A DNA stretch of 45,145 nt from DAOUCV01 sp034432095 (GTDB taxonomy: Bacteria > Chloroflexota > Dehalococcoidia > Dehalococcoidales > UBA2162), in the NCBI GenBank assembly GCA_034432095.1, contig DAOUCV010000089.1:1-45145 (forward strand), written 5' to 3'. Positions within the stretch are counted from its first letter, which is position 1. Each line of letters begins with the position of its first letter. A model generated the notes under the pieces. The model ran no database searches and had not been told where the DNA came from. It saw only the letters and a list, made by a program, of their open reading frames with translations. This document shows, piece after piece, positions 1 through 6,453 of the stretch. Made by a program: the position numbers and the translations under genes.

Positions 1-200
1 GCTCTGGATACCAGGCTCTCTTCAGCAACCCAGTCTGGTGCGTCGGACTTGAGGGTAATATTCTGGCTCGACCGGAAGCTGAGTCTGTCACATAAGTTTA
101 TCGTCTGAACAACGCTGCGGATTTCATGAAATCCGTCCGGGCGCTTACCCAGGACTTCAAGAGTTAGATTTATCTTCGCTGGCGCTAAAACAGTCAGCAT
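1..200 (-). CDS. ispE: 4-diphosphocytidyl-2-C-methyl-D-erythritol kinase, N-terminal part (runs off the window)
   Basis: This is the first 66 codons of a gene read leftward off the window edge. Translating the minus strand from the ATG at 200-198 gives a start of the form MLTVLAPAKINLTLEVLG, followed by KRPDGFHEIRSVVQTINLCD. The APAKINL and RPDGFHE...SVVQTINL blocks are the conserved N-terminal signature of IspE, the GHMP kinase that phosphorylates CDP-methylerythritol in the MEP isoprenoid pathway. The gene begins two bases after the rsmA stop codon, and its GGGG-containing Shine-Dalgarno region lies inside the end of rsmA, so the two genes are almost certainly cotranscribed. The C-terminal ATP-binding half is outside the window. 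Confidence 0.93.
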   Translation of the reverse strand, partial: MLTVLAPAKINLTLEVLGKRPDGFHEIRSVVQTINLCDRLSFRSSQNITLKSDAPDWVAEESLVSR

Positions 201-202
201 CT

Positions 203-1090
203 CTATTTCTTTACCCCGCTGTGTACTCGCCACAGGCGTGCCCACTCCCCGAGAGTCAGGGTCTCAGCCCGACGCTGCGGCGCTATTTCAGCTTTCTCCA
301 GCCAGGATAGAACCTCCGTCTTCGGTAATCCCAGCCCTTGAGCCAGGGAATTGGCTATCTGCTTGCGGGCGGCGCTAAAACCAGCCCGAACCAGCGTAAA
401 AAAGCTCCCCGTCTCTACGTCCACCAGTGGTCGAGGATAAGGTACTATCTTCAGCAGGGCTGAGTCGACCTCAGGGGCGGGATAAAAACACTCAGCCTGT
501 ACATAACCGGCTATCGCTGGTTCACCGTAAAGCTGCACGCTGACACTTAACAGACTCATCCGACCAGGCTTAGCCACAATCTCCTCAGCCACCTCCCTCT
601 GCACCATTACCACCATCAGTTGAGGTTTTACCTGAGCCTCAAGAAAGTGGCGCAGGACGGGGGAGGTGATGTAATAGGGAAGGTTGGCGACCACTTTGTA
701 GCTTTGCGAGGGTCTTTCAACCTTTACATCACCAAGTAAAGTTCCCGGCTCCACCTTCAGCACATCCTCATTGATGATGGTCATATTCTTAAAAGAAGAC
801 AGTCTCTGTTTCAAAATTTCAGCCAGTCTGTCATCCAGCTCAATAGCCACCACCCAGCCCGCCCGTTTAGCTAGCTCCCTAGTCAGCACCCCCAGACCGG
901 GACCCACTTCTACAACGACATCCTCAGGAGCAAGCTGAGCCGTTGAGAGAATAAGTCCAAGCACTTCCTCGTCAATAAGAAAATGCTGTCCCAGTCCCTT
1001 TCTTGCTCGAAGGTCAAAGCGGCGCAATAACTTTTGCGTCTGAGCCAGAAGCGAATCGGTCTTGTGGGAGTGTTCCCCTGCGGTCTTCAT
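203..1090 (-). CDS. rsmA: 16S rRNA (A1518/A1519-N6) dimethyltransferase
   Basis: RsmA (KsgA) transfers four methyl groups from S-adenosylmethionine to two adjacent adenines in helix 45 of 16S rRNA, a late step in small-subunit assembly. The 295-residue length is normal. The sequence has the expected GLGQHFL block near residue 34, the SAM-binding VVEVGPGLGVLTREL near residue 60 and the catalytic NLPYYITSPVL motif near residue 137. The annotated ATG has AAGG only one base away, so the true start could be slightly downstream, because the conserved core begins around residue 30. The gene is followed at two bases by ispE, a common pairing. The repeat copy at 1123-1208 separates it from herA. Confidence 0.96.
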   Translation of the reverse strand: MKTAGEHSHKTDSLLAQTQKLLRRFDLRARKGLGQHFLIDEEVLGLILSTAQLAPEDVVVEVGPGLGVLTRELAKRAGWVVAIELDDRLAEILKQRLSSFKNMTIINEDVLKVEPGTLLGDVKVERPSQSYKVVANLPYYITSPVLRHFLEAQVKPQLMVVMVQREVAEEIVAKPGRMSLLSVSVQLYGEPAIAGYVQAECFYPAPEVDSALLKIVPYPRPLVDVETGSFFTLVRAGFSAARKQIANSLAQGLGLPKTEVLSWLEKAEIAPQRRAETLTLGEWARLWRVHSGVKK

Positions 1091-1122
1091 TCCTTACAAC
1101 TGCATTGTTCCCAGTTAACTAC

Positions 1123-1208
1123 TAACCTCACCCCCTTTAAGCACCCAGAAAAATCTTTGTTTTTTCTGGGAACCCCCTTAATCCCCCTCTCCTTCTCCTA
1201 CCCCCCAC
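1123..1208 (+). repeat. Modular palindromic repeat, copy 1 (head, module A, half of B)
   Basis: The copy starts with the head TAACCTCACCCCC, then the 27-bp palindrome of module A at 1144-1170 (CCCAGAAAAATC...TTTTTCTGGG, with an altered centre), then the C-rich first arm of module B. The B arm overlaps the 3' end of herA, so the last residues of HerA and its TAA stop are read from the repeat. Module C is absent. Confidence 0.85.
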
Positions 1209-2821
1209 AGTTCTTCAATATCTTTTTGGGCTTGCTTTTGAATATCAGCCTCAGCGGCGGAGGTGAAGTCTTTATAAGAGTCGGGGGAACCATACTCCCG
1301 CGTCCTGACCACCACCGGCATCGGCACGGCATGACCGAAGATAAGCGCCTGTTGTTTTGCTTCCAGCTTGGCTAACACCGATTTAAGCTCACCTCTGTTC
1401 GAGGCACCAGCACCAGCCAGCACGCTATCAATATCACGCTCGTTATCCAACAGGCAGGTTATCTTGGTACCGAGCTGAGACATAACCTCCTCATCAATGC
1501 CACTGGGTCGCTGGTCAATGACCAAGAGGGTGACGTTATACTTACGCATCTCACGGGCAATAATACCGAAGATGGTCTGGCTGGCTATCCCCGGATTCAG
1601 GAAGCGGTGTGCCTCCTCAATGGTGATAACCAGAGGGCGGGGTGGGGCAGTATCCTCAGCTATTGACCTTTCCATCTTCTCCCGATACTGGCTATGGATG
1701 CGGCGAGTCAGCAGGTTTGCCACCAGGATATAAGCAGTGATATCAGTGTACCTGCCAAACTCAAGGACAACATTAATACCCCGGTCAAGGTACTCCAGGA
1801 TACGCTGCACCACATTCTCCGGAGAATGAGGGGTGAGAAAGGGGAGCCGTCTGATAGTTTGCAGTCCTCGCTGTAAGTTATGCAGGGTGCTCTCATGTAT
1901 ATTCAAACCCTCGGGTAATACTTCAGTGTCTTTTATATCCAGGGTACTCTGTAGCCAGTTTTTGCCAAATCTTCTCGATAGCTGGTAGACCGCCTCAACG
2001 GCAAGGTCAGTAAGGTTTAAAGTCTGACGCAGCAAGGCAATGTCCTCTGGCTCTATCTCGTCATAGCCAATCCTGACGACAAAGTCGGTGCTTACTTTCC
2101 GGCGCTTTGAGCTTTCTTCGTCCAAAGTAAAGACCGCCACCTTCTCCGGGAAGAGCTGTTTTAGGGCTTTGACTTTCCGTCCCGCCTCGCTCCGGCTCTC
2201 CCAGCCATACTCGTTATGCATATCAAAGACCAGATTCACTGCCGCCGATTTTTGCAGTATGCCGATGAGAAGCAAACGGGTAAGAAAGGTCTTGCCGGTG
2301 CCACTCTTGCCGAAGATGCCGTTAGAGCGCTTGACCAGCTCCGGCAGGTCAAGGCATATCCTCGTCTCCATATCCAGCGGGGTACCGATATAGAACTTCC
2401 GGGCATCCTCCCCACCAAAGACCAGCTCTACATCCCGTTCCGAAGCAAGCCTTACCTCTGAAAAGTGACTGGGAACGGTCTTCACCGGCTGAGGTCCTTC
2501 GACTAAGCTGGTGACATCACCACCAATAGTGAGATAGGGATTTACATGGAGCGTCCCGTAGGTGCTGGTACCAGCCAGCACCTCAGCCATAAAGGGGTCA
2601 GAGACATCAGGTGGAGTCTGGGTGAGCCTCGGGTCGGTTACCCCCAGGCTGATATCGGTTATCATACCGAAGAACCGCCGTCTTTGTCCCTCAATGGTAA
2701 CATAGCGCCCCACCGCCATCTCCTCAACTGAAGCCGAACTGTCCAGCCTCACCTCCACCCCCTTGGTTAGTGAACCGGAGACGACAATGCCCAGTCGCGG
2801 GTTAGCCTTCCCCTCGGTCAC
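1178..2821 (-). CDS. herA: HerA-type DNA translocase (HAS-barrel, DUF87 ATPase)
   Basis: HerA is a hexameric FtsK/VirB4-superfamily DNA pump that works with the NurA nuclease in DNA-end resection in archaea and some bacteria. The 547-residue protein has an N-terminal beta-rich HAS-barrel region (about 1-140), a Walker A motif GKSGTGKT at 171-178, the FDMHNEYGW block near 199, Walker B LVITIEEAH at 397-405 and DQRPSGIDEEVMSQ near 436, all typical of HerA. It starts at GTG, overlapping the upstream gene by four bases (GTGA), so the two are translationally coupled. Its last residues (VGEGEGD) and stop lie inside a repeat module and may be a late addition. A nurA gene lies three genes upstream on the same strand. 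Confidence 0.93.
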   Translation of the reverse strand: MTEGKANPRLGIVVSGSLTKGVEVRLDSSASVEEMAVGRYVTIEGQRRRFFGMITDISLGVTDPRLTQTPPDVSDPFMAEVLAGTSTYGTLHVNPYLTIGGDVTSLVEGPQPVKTVPSHFSEVRLASERDVELVFGGEDARKFYIGTPLDMETRICLDLPELVKRSNGIFGKSGTGKTFLTRLLLIGILQKSAAVNLVFDMHNEYGWESRSEAGRKVKALKQLFPEKVAVFTLDEESSKRRKVSTDFVVRIGYDEIEPEDIALLRQTLNLTDLAVEAVYQLSRRFGKNWLQSTLDIKDTEVLPEGLNIHESTLHNLQRGLQTIRRLPFLTPHSPENVVQRILEYLDRGINVVLEFGRYTDITAYILVANLLTRRIHSQYREKMERSIAEDTAPPRPLVITIEEAHRFLNPGIASQTIFGIIAREMRKYNVTLLVIDQRPSGIDEEVMSQLGTKITCLLDNERDIDSVLAGAGASNRGELKSVLAKLEAKQQALIFGHAVPMPVVVRTREYGSPDSYKDFTSAAEADIQKQAQKDIEELWGVGEGEGD

Positions 2822-3414
2822 TGTCTCATCCTCCCCAGTATAGCCTTTAGCCGGTTAAACTCCGCGCCCAGTAATATTGCTAGCTCTTTACCCGCTGTTA
2901 CCAGAAAACGGTGAGGGTCTTCATCTACCTGGCTCATCTGCCGCAGCGAGGCGGCAATAACTTCATCCACGGAAACCGGTAAATGAGTGTTAATCAAGAT
3001 ACTGAGAAAACCAAAAGACCGGCTGAACTCCCTTACTTCTTCAGGTTGACACTGATAGACGAAGCTATGGATTCGGGCTGGTTTAGGGGGCAGATAATGA
3101 CACAGTTTTTCGTTCTCCCGATACCCAACCACTAAAGTATTAAACTCAGTGCGCAGCAGTTTCAGTAACTGAGGGCTGGAGCGGTAGATTTCTTCCTCAC
3201 TTTTGTCGTCTTTGCCCCGGGCAATCGGTCTCCGACCCGGCTCTATGCTGGCAGTGGTGGTATTATAGACGATGCCATATAGAGTCACTGATTCATCGGT
3301 TGTCTTCACCAGACTGCCCAGAGGCGGCGACTGGTAAAGCTCGTAGCACTGGGCAGTAAACTCGGTAGTAGAGGTCTCAATAACCTCACCTACCCTGTCG
3401 GCTAATTCAGCCAT
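2818..3414 (-). CDS. HerA-linked hypothetical protein, possibly HAS-barrel-like
   Basis: The 198-residue protein has no domain I can name with certainty. The first 45 residues contain a small beta-rich stretch (GSLVKTTDESVTLYGIVYNT) resembling the HAS-barrel seen at the N-terminus of HerA. The rest is mixed alpha/beta with no obvious catalytic motif, no cysteines in a metal pattern and no membrane segment. The 4-bp overlap with herA implies that the two proteins are made together, so it may be an accessory or loading factor of the HerA hexamer. That role is inferred from position only. The start ATG follows GGGGAAATAGGA at a workable distance. Confidence 0.7.
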   Translation of the reverse strand: MAELADRVGEVIETSTTEFTAQCYELYQSPPLGSLVKTTDESVTLYGIVYNTTTASIEPGRRPIARGKDDKSEEEIYRSSPQLLKLLRTEFNTLVVGYRENEKLCHYLPPKPARIHSFVYQCQPEEVREFSRSFGFLSILINTHLPVSVDEVIAASLRQMSQVDEDPHRFLVTAGKELAILLGAEFNRLKAILGRMRQ

Positions 3415-3458
3415 TCCTATTTCCCCTCTTGACTGCCATTTTACAACAAATTACACAA

Positions 3459-3490
3459 CTTTATGAAACTTTAACGAAACCTTTATGAAA
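3459..3490 (+). promoter_or_regulatory. Candidate operator: three direct repeats CTTTATGAAA / CTTTAACGAA / CTTTATGAAA
   Basis: Three near-identical blocks start at 3459, 3469 and 3481, about one helical turn apart, in the AT-rich gap between two divergent genes. This arrangement resembles a PhoB/PhoP-type response-regulator site (tandem direct repeats about 11 bp apart). No regulator is encoded nearby. It could control the 39-codon gene to the right, the herA pair to the left, or both. The assignment rests on spacing and repetition alone. Confidence 0.35.
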
Positions 3491-3578
3491 TATTTAGCAT
3501 CTTTATTCTTGTCTTTATATCTGGGTGCTAGACTAGGATTACAAGGATAGTAATCCAAGAACTGAAAAGGAGGCAATC

Positions 3579-3698
3579 ATGCGGAGTTTCGTCATAGCTG
3601 GTAAAGCCAAGACCGTCTTCCGGCTAATCAATGTTATGACACAAGTAGAAAAAGAAAAAGGAAAAAAGGTAGTCCAGAGAAAACTCCCTCTTAACTAG
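3579..3698 (+). CDS. Small basic protein of 39 residues
   Basis: The ATG at 3579 follows a near-perfect Shine-Dalgarno AAAAGGAGG with a normal spacer, which is the main reason for calling this gene. The product starts MRSFVIAGKAKTVFRLINVM and ends in a lysine-rich tail (EKEKGKKVVQRK). It is highly basic, has no membrane segment and no motif I recognise. It is the only rightward gene in this stretch and has three direct repeats about 90 bp upstream. A repeat element begins 17 bp after its stop. It could be a small nucleic-acid-binding protein, but nothing in the sequence proves this. Confidence 0.5.
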   Translation: MRSFVIAGKAKTVFRLINVMTQVEKEKGKKVVQRKLPLN

Positions 3699-3714
3699 TG
3701 GATGGATAAATAGA

Positions 3715-3822
3715 TAACCCCTGCGCACCCCGATTCCCCCGGGGCACCTCCTTAGTCCCCCTCTCCCTGACTTCACCGGGGAGAGGGGGGTGTTTGTGTA
3801 AGAAAGACTAAGCCCCTTTTAC
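3715..3822. repeat. Modular palindromic repeat, divergent copy 2
   Basis: A head-like TAACCCCTGCGCACCCC is followed by a hairpin at 3757-3790 (CCCCCTCTCC...GGAGAGGGGG), which corresponds to module B with an enlarged loop. The module C position is only weakly recognisable (AAGAAAGACTAAGCCCCTTTT). There is no module A. Confidence 0.6.
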
Positions 3823-3827
3823 ACTCA

Positions 3828-3914
3828 CTACTTTTTCTTTGCCGCTTGAGCCTGTTTCTTTGCCAGTTTTTCCTTACTGGGCTTCTTCACATTGCGTCTC
3901 CCCTTGCTTCCCAT
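3828..3914 (-). CDS. Very small lysine-rich protein (28 residues)
   Basis: The minus-strand ATG at 3914-3912 opens a 28-codon frame starting MGSKGRRNVKKPSKEKLAKK and ending AQAAKKK. Nearly half of the residues are Lys or Arg. A GGGGG Shine-Dalgarno lies about ten bases upstream. I have the impression that tiny proteins beginning MGSKGRR occur in related genomes, but I cannot verify that here. The composition suggests RNA, DNA or ribosome contact. It lies between a repeat copy and another tiny gene on the same strand. Confidence 0.5.
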   Translation of the reverse strand: MGSKGRRNVKKPSKEKLAKKQAQAAKKK

Positions 3915-3953
3915 TGCTTTAACCCCCTTTAATTTTTGCACCTTGCTCTATCA

Positions 3954-4049
3954 TTAAAAAATCCCTGAGATGAACCCATAGACAACGCCACCGACAACCA
4001 TAACCAACCCCAGACCTAGCAAAACCCAGTACCACCATTTTATCCTCAA
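3954..4049 (-). CDS. Single-span membrane microprotein (31 residues, TTG start)
   Basis: The TTG at 4049-4047 is preceded by AAGGAG at a six-base spacing. The frame begins MRIKWWYWVLLGLGLVMVVG and continues GVVYGFISGIF before TAA. It is a textbook single transmembrane helix with a short positive N-terminus and an aromatic belt (WWYW). The good ribosome-binding site and clean hydrophobic pattern support a real gene despite its length. It is 25 bases downstream of the Fe-S protein gene on the same strand, so it is probably cotranscribed. Its function is unknown. Confidence 0.55.
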   Translation of the reverse strand: MRIKWWYWVLLGLGLVMVVGGVVYGFISGIF

Positions 4050-4074
4050 TTCAGTCTCCTTGCTCTAACGGAGT

Positions 4075-4917
4075 TCAAGAGGGCGGCCGCCCTCTTTTTA
4101 TACTCCTCCCCTCCTTTTTCGTCACCTTCATCCCGTTGGGGCACTCCCTCATACAGGTGCCGACAAATGTACAGGCAAACCCGGCGGCATCACCGCCCAT
4201 TCTAATACACTTGCTTATATCAAGCCTCGTTGGAGGGTCGATGAAGATAGCATTACGGTCTATCCCCTCTCTCAATTTGAGAGCACCGTCGGCACACCTT
4301 TGAAAGCATTTGGGACCTTCCTTCCCGCCACACGCCCCCCGGAAACATATCTTTTCTGTTACCAGAGGGTCAGGTTCAAGCTCAGCCTCAGTAATAACGG
4401 AGACAAACCTGACCCTTGGTCCGAACTGCGGCGTGAGCACCAGACCGCTGAAACCAAACTCGCCCAGCCCCGCCCGCGTCGCCGCATGACGCTGGGAAAA
4501 GAAACCGATTAACGGCCCCCTGACCGAGCGCCCCAGACCGGTATTGATGGTGTCGGGCGTGGGCAATGCCCTGAGCCCCCAGCCTATTTCTATTTTGTTG
4601 GCGAGCTTTACCGCCAGAGTATTCAACGCTATATCAATGGTGTAATGTCCCATCAACATGTAGAAGTTCTCCATCACTGATGGAATAGCAGTATCCCGCG
4701 GCATATCGTCCATCTTTAGATGGTATCTATCGTACTCAACTACCGGGTCGGGAATCCTGATTCCCGCCACTATTATGGACTGCGATTCGGGCATCAAGTC
4801 CTTGGGGCTATGTCCCGCGGGAGCCCCCTTAAAGCGGTCTACCGAAGCGATACCGACAACATCCGCCCCCAAATCCCTAACCATCTTCTTAACTAAACTA
4901 CTTGTCAGCTCTGCCAT
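4075..4917 (-). CDS. QueG/reductive-dehalogenase-like iron-sulfur protein
   Basis: The 280-residue protein resembles the family containing epoxyqueuosine reductase (QueG) and reductive dehalogenases. It shows an N-terminal VRDLGADVVGIASVDRF, then PESQSIIVAGIRI, the RHAATRAGLGEFGFSGLVLTP block near 143-163 that matches the AGLG(W)-G-N-L signature of the family, and a cysteine-rich C-terminal part with Cys at 191, 196, 204, 208, 237, 249, 255 and 259, enough for two 4Fe-4S clusters. The cysteine spacing is not the plain CX2CX2CX3C ferredoxin pattern. There is no Tat signal peptide, so it is cytoplasmic and not a classical respiratory RdhA. The final residues (SIKRGRPPS) are encoded by a repeat hairpin. 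Its substrate is unknown. Confidence 0.7.
   Translation of the reverse strand: MAELTSSLVKKMVRDLGADVVGIASVDRFKGAPAGHSPKDLMPESQSIIVAGIRIPDPVVEYDRYHLKMDDMPRDTAIPSVMENFYMLMGHYTIDIALNTLAVKLANKIEIGWGLRALPTPDTINTGLGRSVRGPLIGFFSQRHAATRAGLGEFGFSGLVLTPQFGPRVRFVSVITEAELEPDPLVTEKICFRGACGGKEGPKCFQRCADGALKLREGIDRNAIFIDPPTRLDISKCIRMGGDAAGFACTFVGTCMRECPNGMKVTKKEGRSIKRGRPPS
4077..4096. repeat. Solitary module C hairpin inside a gene end
   Basis: A perfect 20-bp palindrome, AAGAGGGCGGCCGCCCTCTT, the same class as module C of the repeat family. It spans the stop codon and the last six codons of the Fe-S protein gene, so it is translated as part of that protein's tail. It may also act as an RNA hairpin at the 3' end. 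Confidence 0.8.
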
Positions 4918-4942
4918 TCTAGCTCCTTTCTCTATTAATTAT

Positions 4943-5030
4943 TAACCCCATCCCCCTTAATCCCCCTTCCCCTTGACAGGGGAAGGGGGAAGTTTAGGTA
5001 AGAGAGGCTCCGCCTCTCTTTAACTCTCCT
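4943..5030 (+). repeat. Modular palindromic repeat, copy 3 (head, B, C)
   Basis: Head TAACCCCATCCCCC, module B at 4962-4989 (CCCCCTTCCCC...GGGGAAGGGGG) and module C at 5000-5020 (AAGAGAGGC...GCCTCTCTT), ending TTAACTCTCC. It lies upstream of the Fe-S protein gene and abuts copy 4 in the opposite orientation, tail to tail. Confidence 0.88.
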
Positions 5031-5049
5031 TCTCGTTAGATAGCAGTTT

Positions 5050-5169
5050 AAGAGGGCAGTAGTCCTCTTTTTTTATTATACTCCCCCTCTCCTTTCAAGG
5101 AGAGGGAAAAAAGCGGGTTCCCTGAAAAATCTTAGATTTTTCAGGGTGTTTAAAGGGGGGATAAGGTTA
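5050..5169 (-). repeat. Modular palindromic repeat, copy 4 (C, B, A, head; inverted)
   Basis: Read on the minus strand this is a complete element: head TAACCTTATCCCCCC, module A at 5120-5146 (variant arms CCCTGAAAAATC...GATTTTTCAGGG, in which both arms carry the compensating change), module B at 5083-5106 and module C at 5050-5069. It starts three bases after the nurA stop codon. Compensated changes in both arms argue that the fold is maintained. Confidence 0.88.
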
Positions 5170-5171
5170 CA

Positions 5172-6371
5172 TTACACCCACCTCGTCCTCTTGCTCCGTC
5201 TTTTCCCGGAGGTAGGGGTGGGAAGACGTTCTTCAGCTAATGACGATTCCACCAGGGTCCAGAAATACTCTCTATCAGCCTCCCTTACCACCGCCTGCTC
5301 GTGGGCTTCACTTAACGCCACCGGGTAGCCCTGCCCCCGCTGGCACTGGTCTAAAACGAGGCTATGGGTTAGCGCCAGCAGTGTCTCGTCCCTGGCCACC
5401 CACTGCGGAACTTCCACTCTGGCAACTTCATCATCCAGCTTGAGGTAGAAGCAATAGACCCGGTGCTCGCCATAGTGCTTGCGGACCACCGAAGACTGGC
5501 TGATAAAGAGCGCTGACCTCTCCCCTTGAGGCAATAAATTAGAGAATAGCTCCCCGTCCTGAACGCCAGCCACGGCATCACACTCCCTCTTCTGACATTC
5601 CGGGCAGTGGCGGTCAGTGTCAAGGGGGTCATTGGGGCAGATAGCCACCCGCAGGAGATTGACCACCTCAGTAGAGCGGGGAGCGCTGATGTAGCTGGCA
5701 AGGGCAAGCCTCTTGTCCTTATTTTCTTTTTTAAGCTTATCGAGATACCTTAAAAAGCCCCTCTCCAGCAGTGTCTCAGTAACAAATTCGGGGTAAGCTT
5801 CGAGTCCCCAGAGAATAAGCGAGCCATCAAGCAGCGCCAGATTTGAGCTATGAGATGGCAATTCAGCCGCCAGCTCAGCCAGCCGCTGACATTCATCCAC
5901 GCTACGCTTGATGCTCAGCAGGGCACCTTCTACTGGTTGCTGACGACCCTGAATTCCCGCTGGAGCAATAATTAGGTCTTCGTCCCCGGCATAGAGGCAG
6001 GGAAAGCTATCAAGGGAGGCATCAGGGTGAGTGCCATAACGAAGAACGACACTCCCGATGTTTATCAAATAGCACCTTGCCGAGCGGTGGCGGTCAACAT
6101 CAATATGGGAGCCATCGGTAGCGATGACGGTAAACTCGGCGGGGATGGGTGGTGCTTCGTAGTGACAGTTAGGCTCATCAACTATATCGGCTACCAGCCA
6201 GGTAGTCCTGCTTGAGGCAATCTTTCTTTTTAAATTATCAATGTCCCTAGCCTGACGATGCAGGGTATTCAGAGCATACTGAAGACGCTCCTGCCTTTCG
6301 CTAAGTTCAGCCTTCAGCTTAGCGACCATCCCCACAACCTGCGCAGCCACCTTGGTTAGGTCTAGTGACAC
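5172..6371 (-). CDS. nurA: NurA-type 5'-3' nuclease
   Basis: NurA is the nuclease partner of HerA. It degrades DNA ends inside the HerA-NurA complex. The 399-residue protein has a coiled-coil-like N-terminus (residues 18-52), the metal-binding IATDGSHIDVDRH motif at 84-96, with Asp86 as the expected catalytic residue, a second acidic motif NLALLDGSLILWG near 188, and a C-terminal PVALSEAHEQAVV block. All are hallmarks of the NurA family. An insert containing CX10CX2CX4C (around HCPECQKREC) looks like a zinc knuckle. The GTG at 6371 sits at the edge of a repeat copy, and the Met at codon 15 is an alternative start. It is separated from herA by the Fe-S protein and tiny genes. Confidence 0.9.
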   Translation of the reverse strand: MSLDLTKVAAQVVGMVAKLKAELSERQERLQYALNTLHRQARDIDNLKRKIASSRTTWLVADIVDEPNCHYEAPPIPAEFTVIATDGSHIDVDRHRSARCYLINIGSVVLRYGTHPDASLDSFPCLYAGDEDLIIAPAGIQGRQQPVEGALLSIKRSVDECQRLAELAAELPSHSSNLALLDGSLILWGLEAYPEFVTETLLERGFLRYLDKLKKENKDKRLALASYISAPRSTEVVNLLRVAICPNDPLDTDRHCPECQKRECDAVAGVQDGELFSNLLPQGERSALFISQSSVVRKHYGEHRVYCFYLKLDDEVARVEVPQWVARDETLLALTHSLVLDQCQRGQGYPVALSEAHEQAVVREADREYFWTLVESSLAEERLPTPTSGKRRSKRTRWV

Positions 6372-6453
6372 CCATCCCCCTGACCCCCTTCCCTTAAGGG
6401 AAGGGGGAAATTATGTTTTTAAGAGAGGCTTCGCCTCTCTTAAACGCTCCTTT
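6371..6453 (+). repeat. Modular palindromic repeat, copy 5 (head, B, C)
   Basis: A short head (CACCCATCCCCC), module B at 6384-6407 (CCCCCTTCCCTTAAGGGAAG...) and module C at 6421-6441 (AAGAGAGGCTTCGCCTCTCTT, a hairpin capped by a stable TTCG-like loop), then TTAAACGCTCC. It fills the whole gap between the smsB stop and the nurA start. Confidence 0.88.

Noticed and set aside
1123..1177. Reading of the repeats as a CRISPR array
   Set aside because: The palindromes are dispersed over 43 kb between genes and never occur as regularly spaced direct repeats with unique spacers. There are no cas genes.
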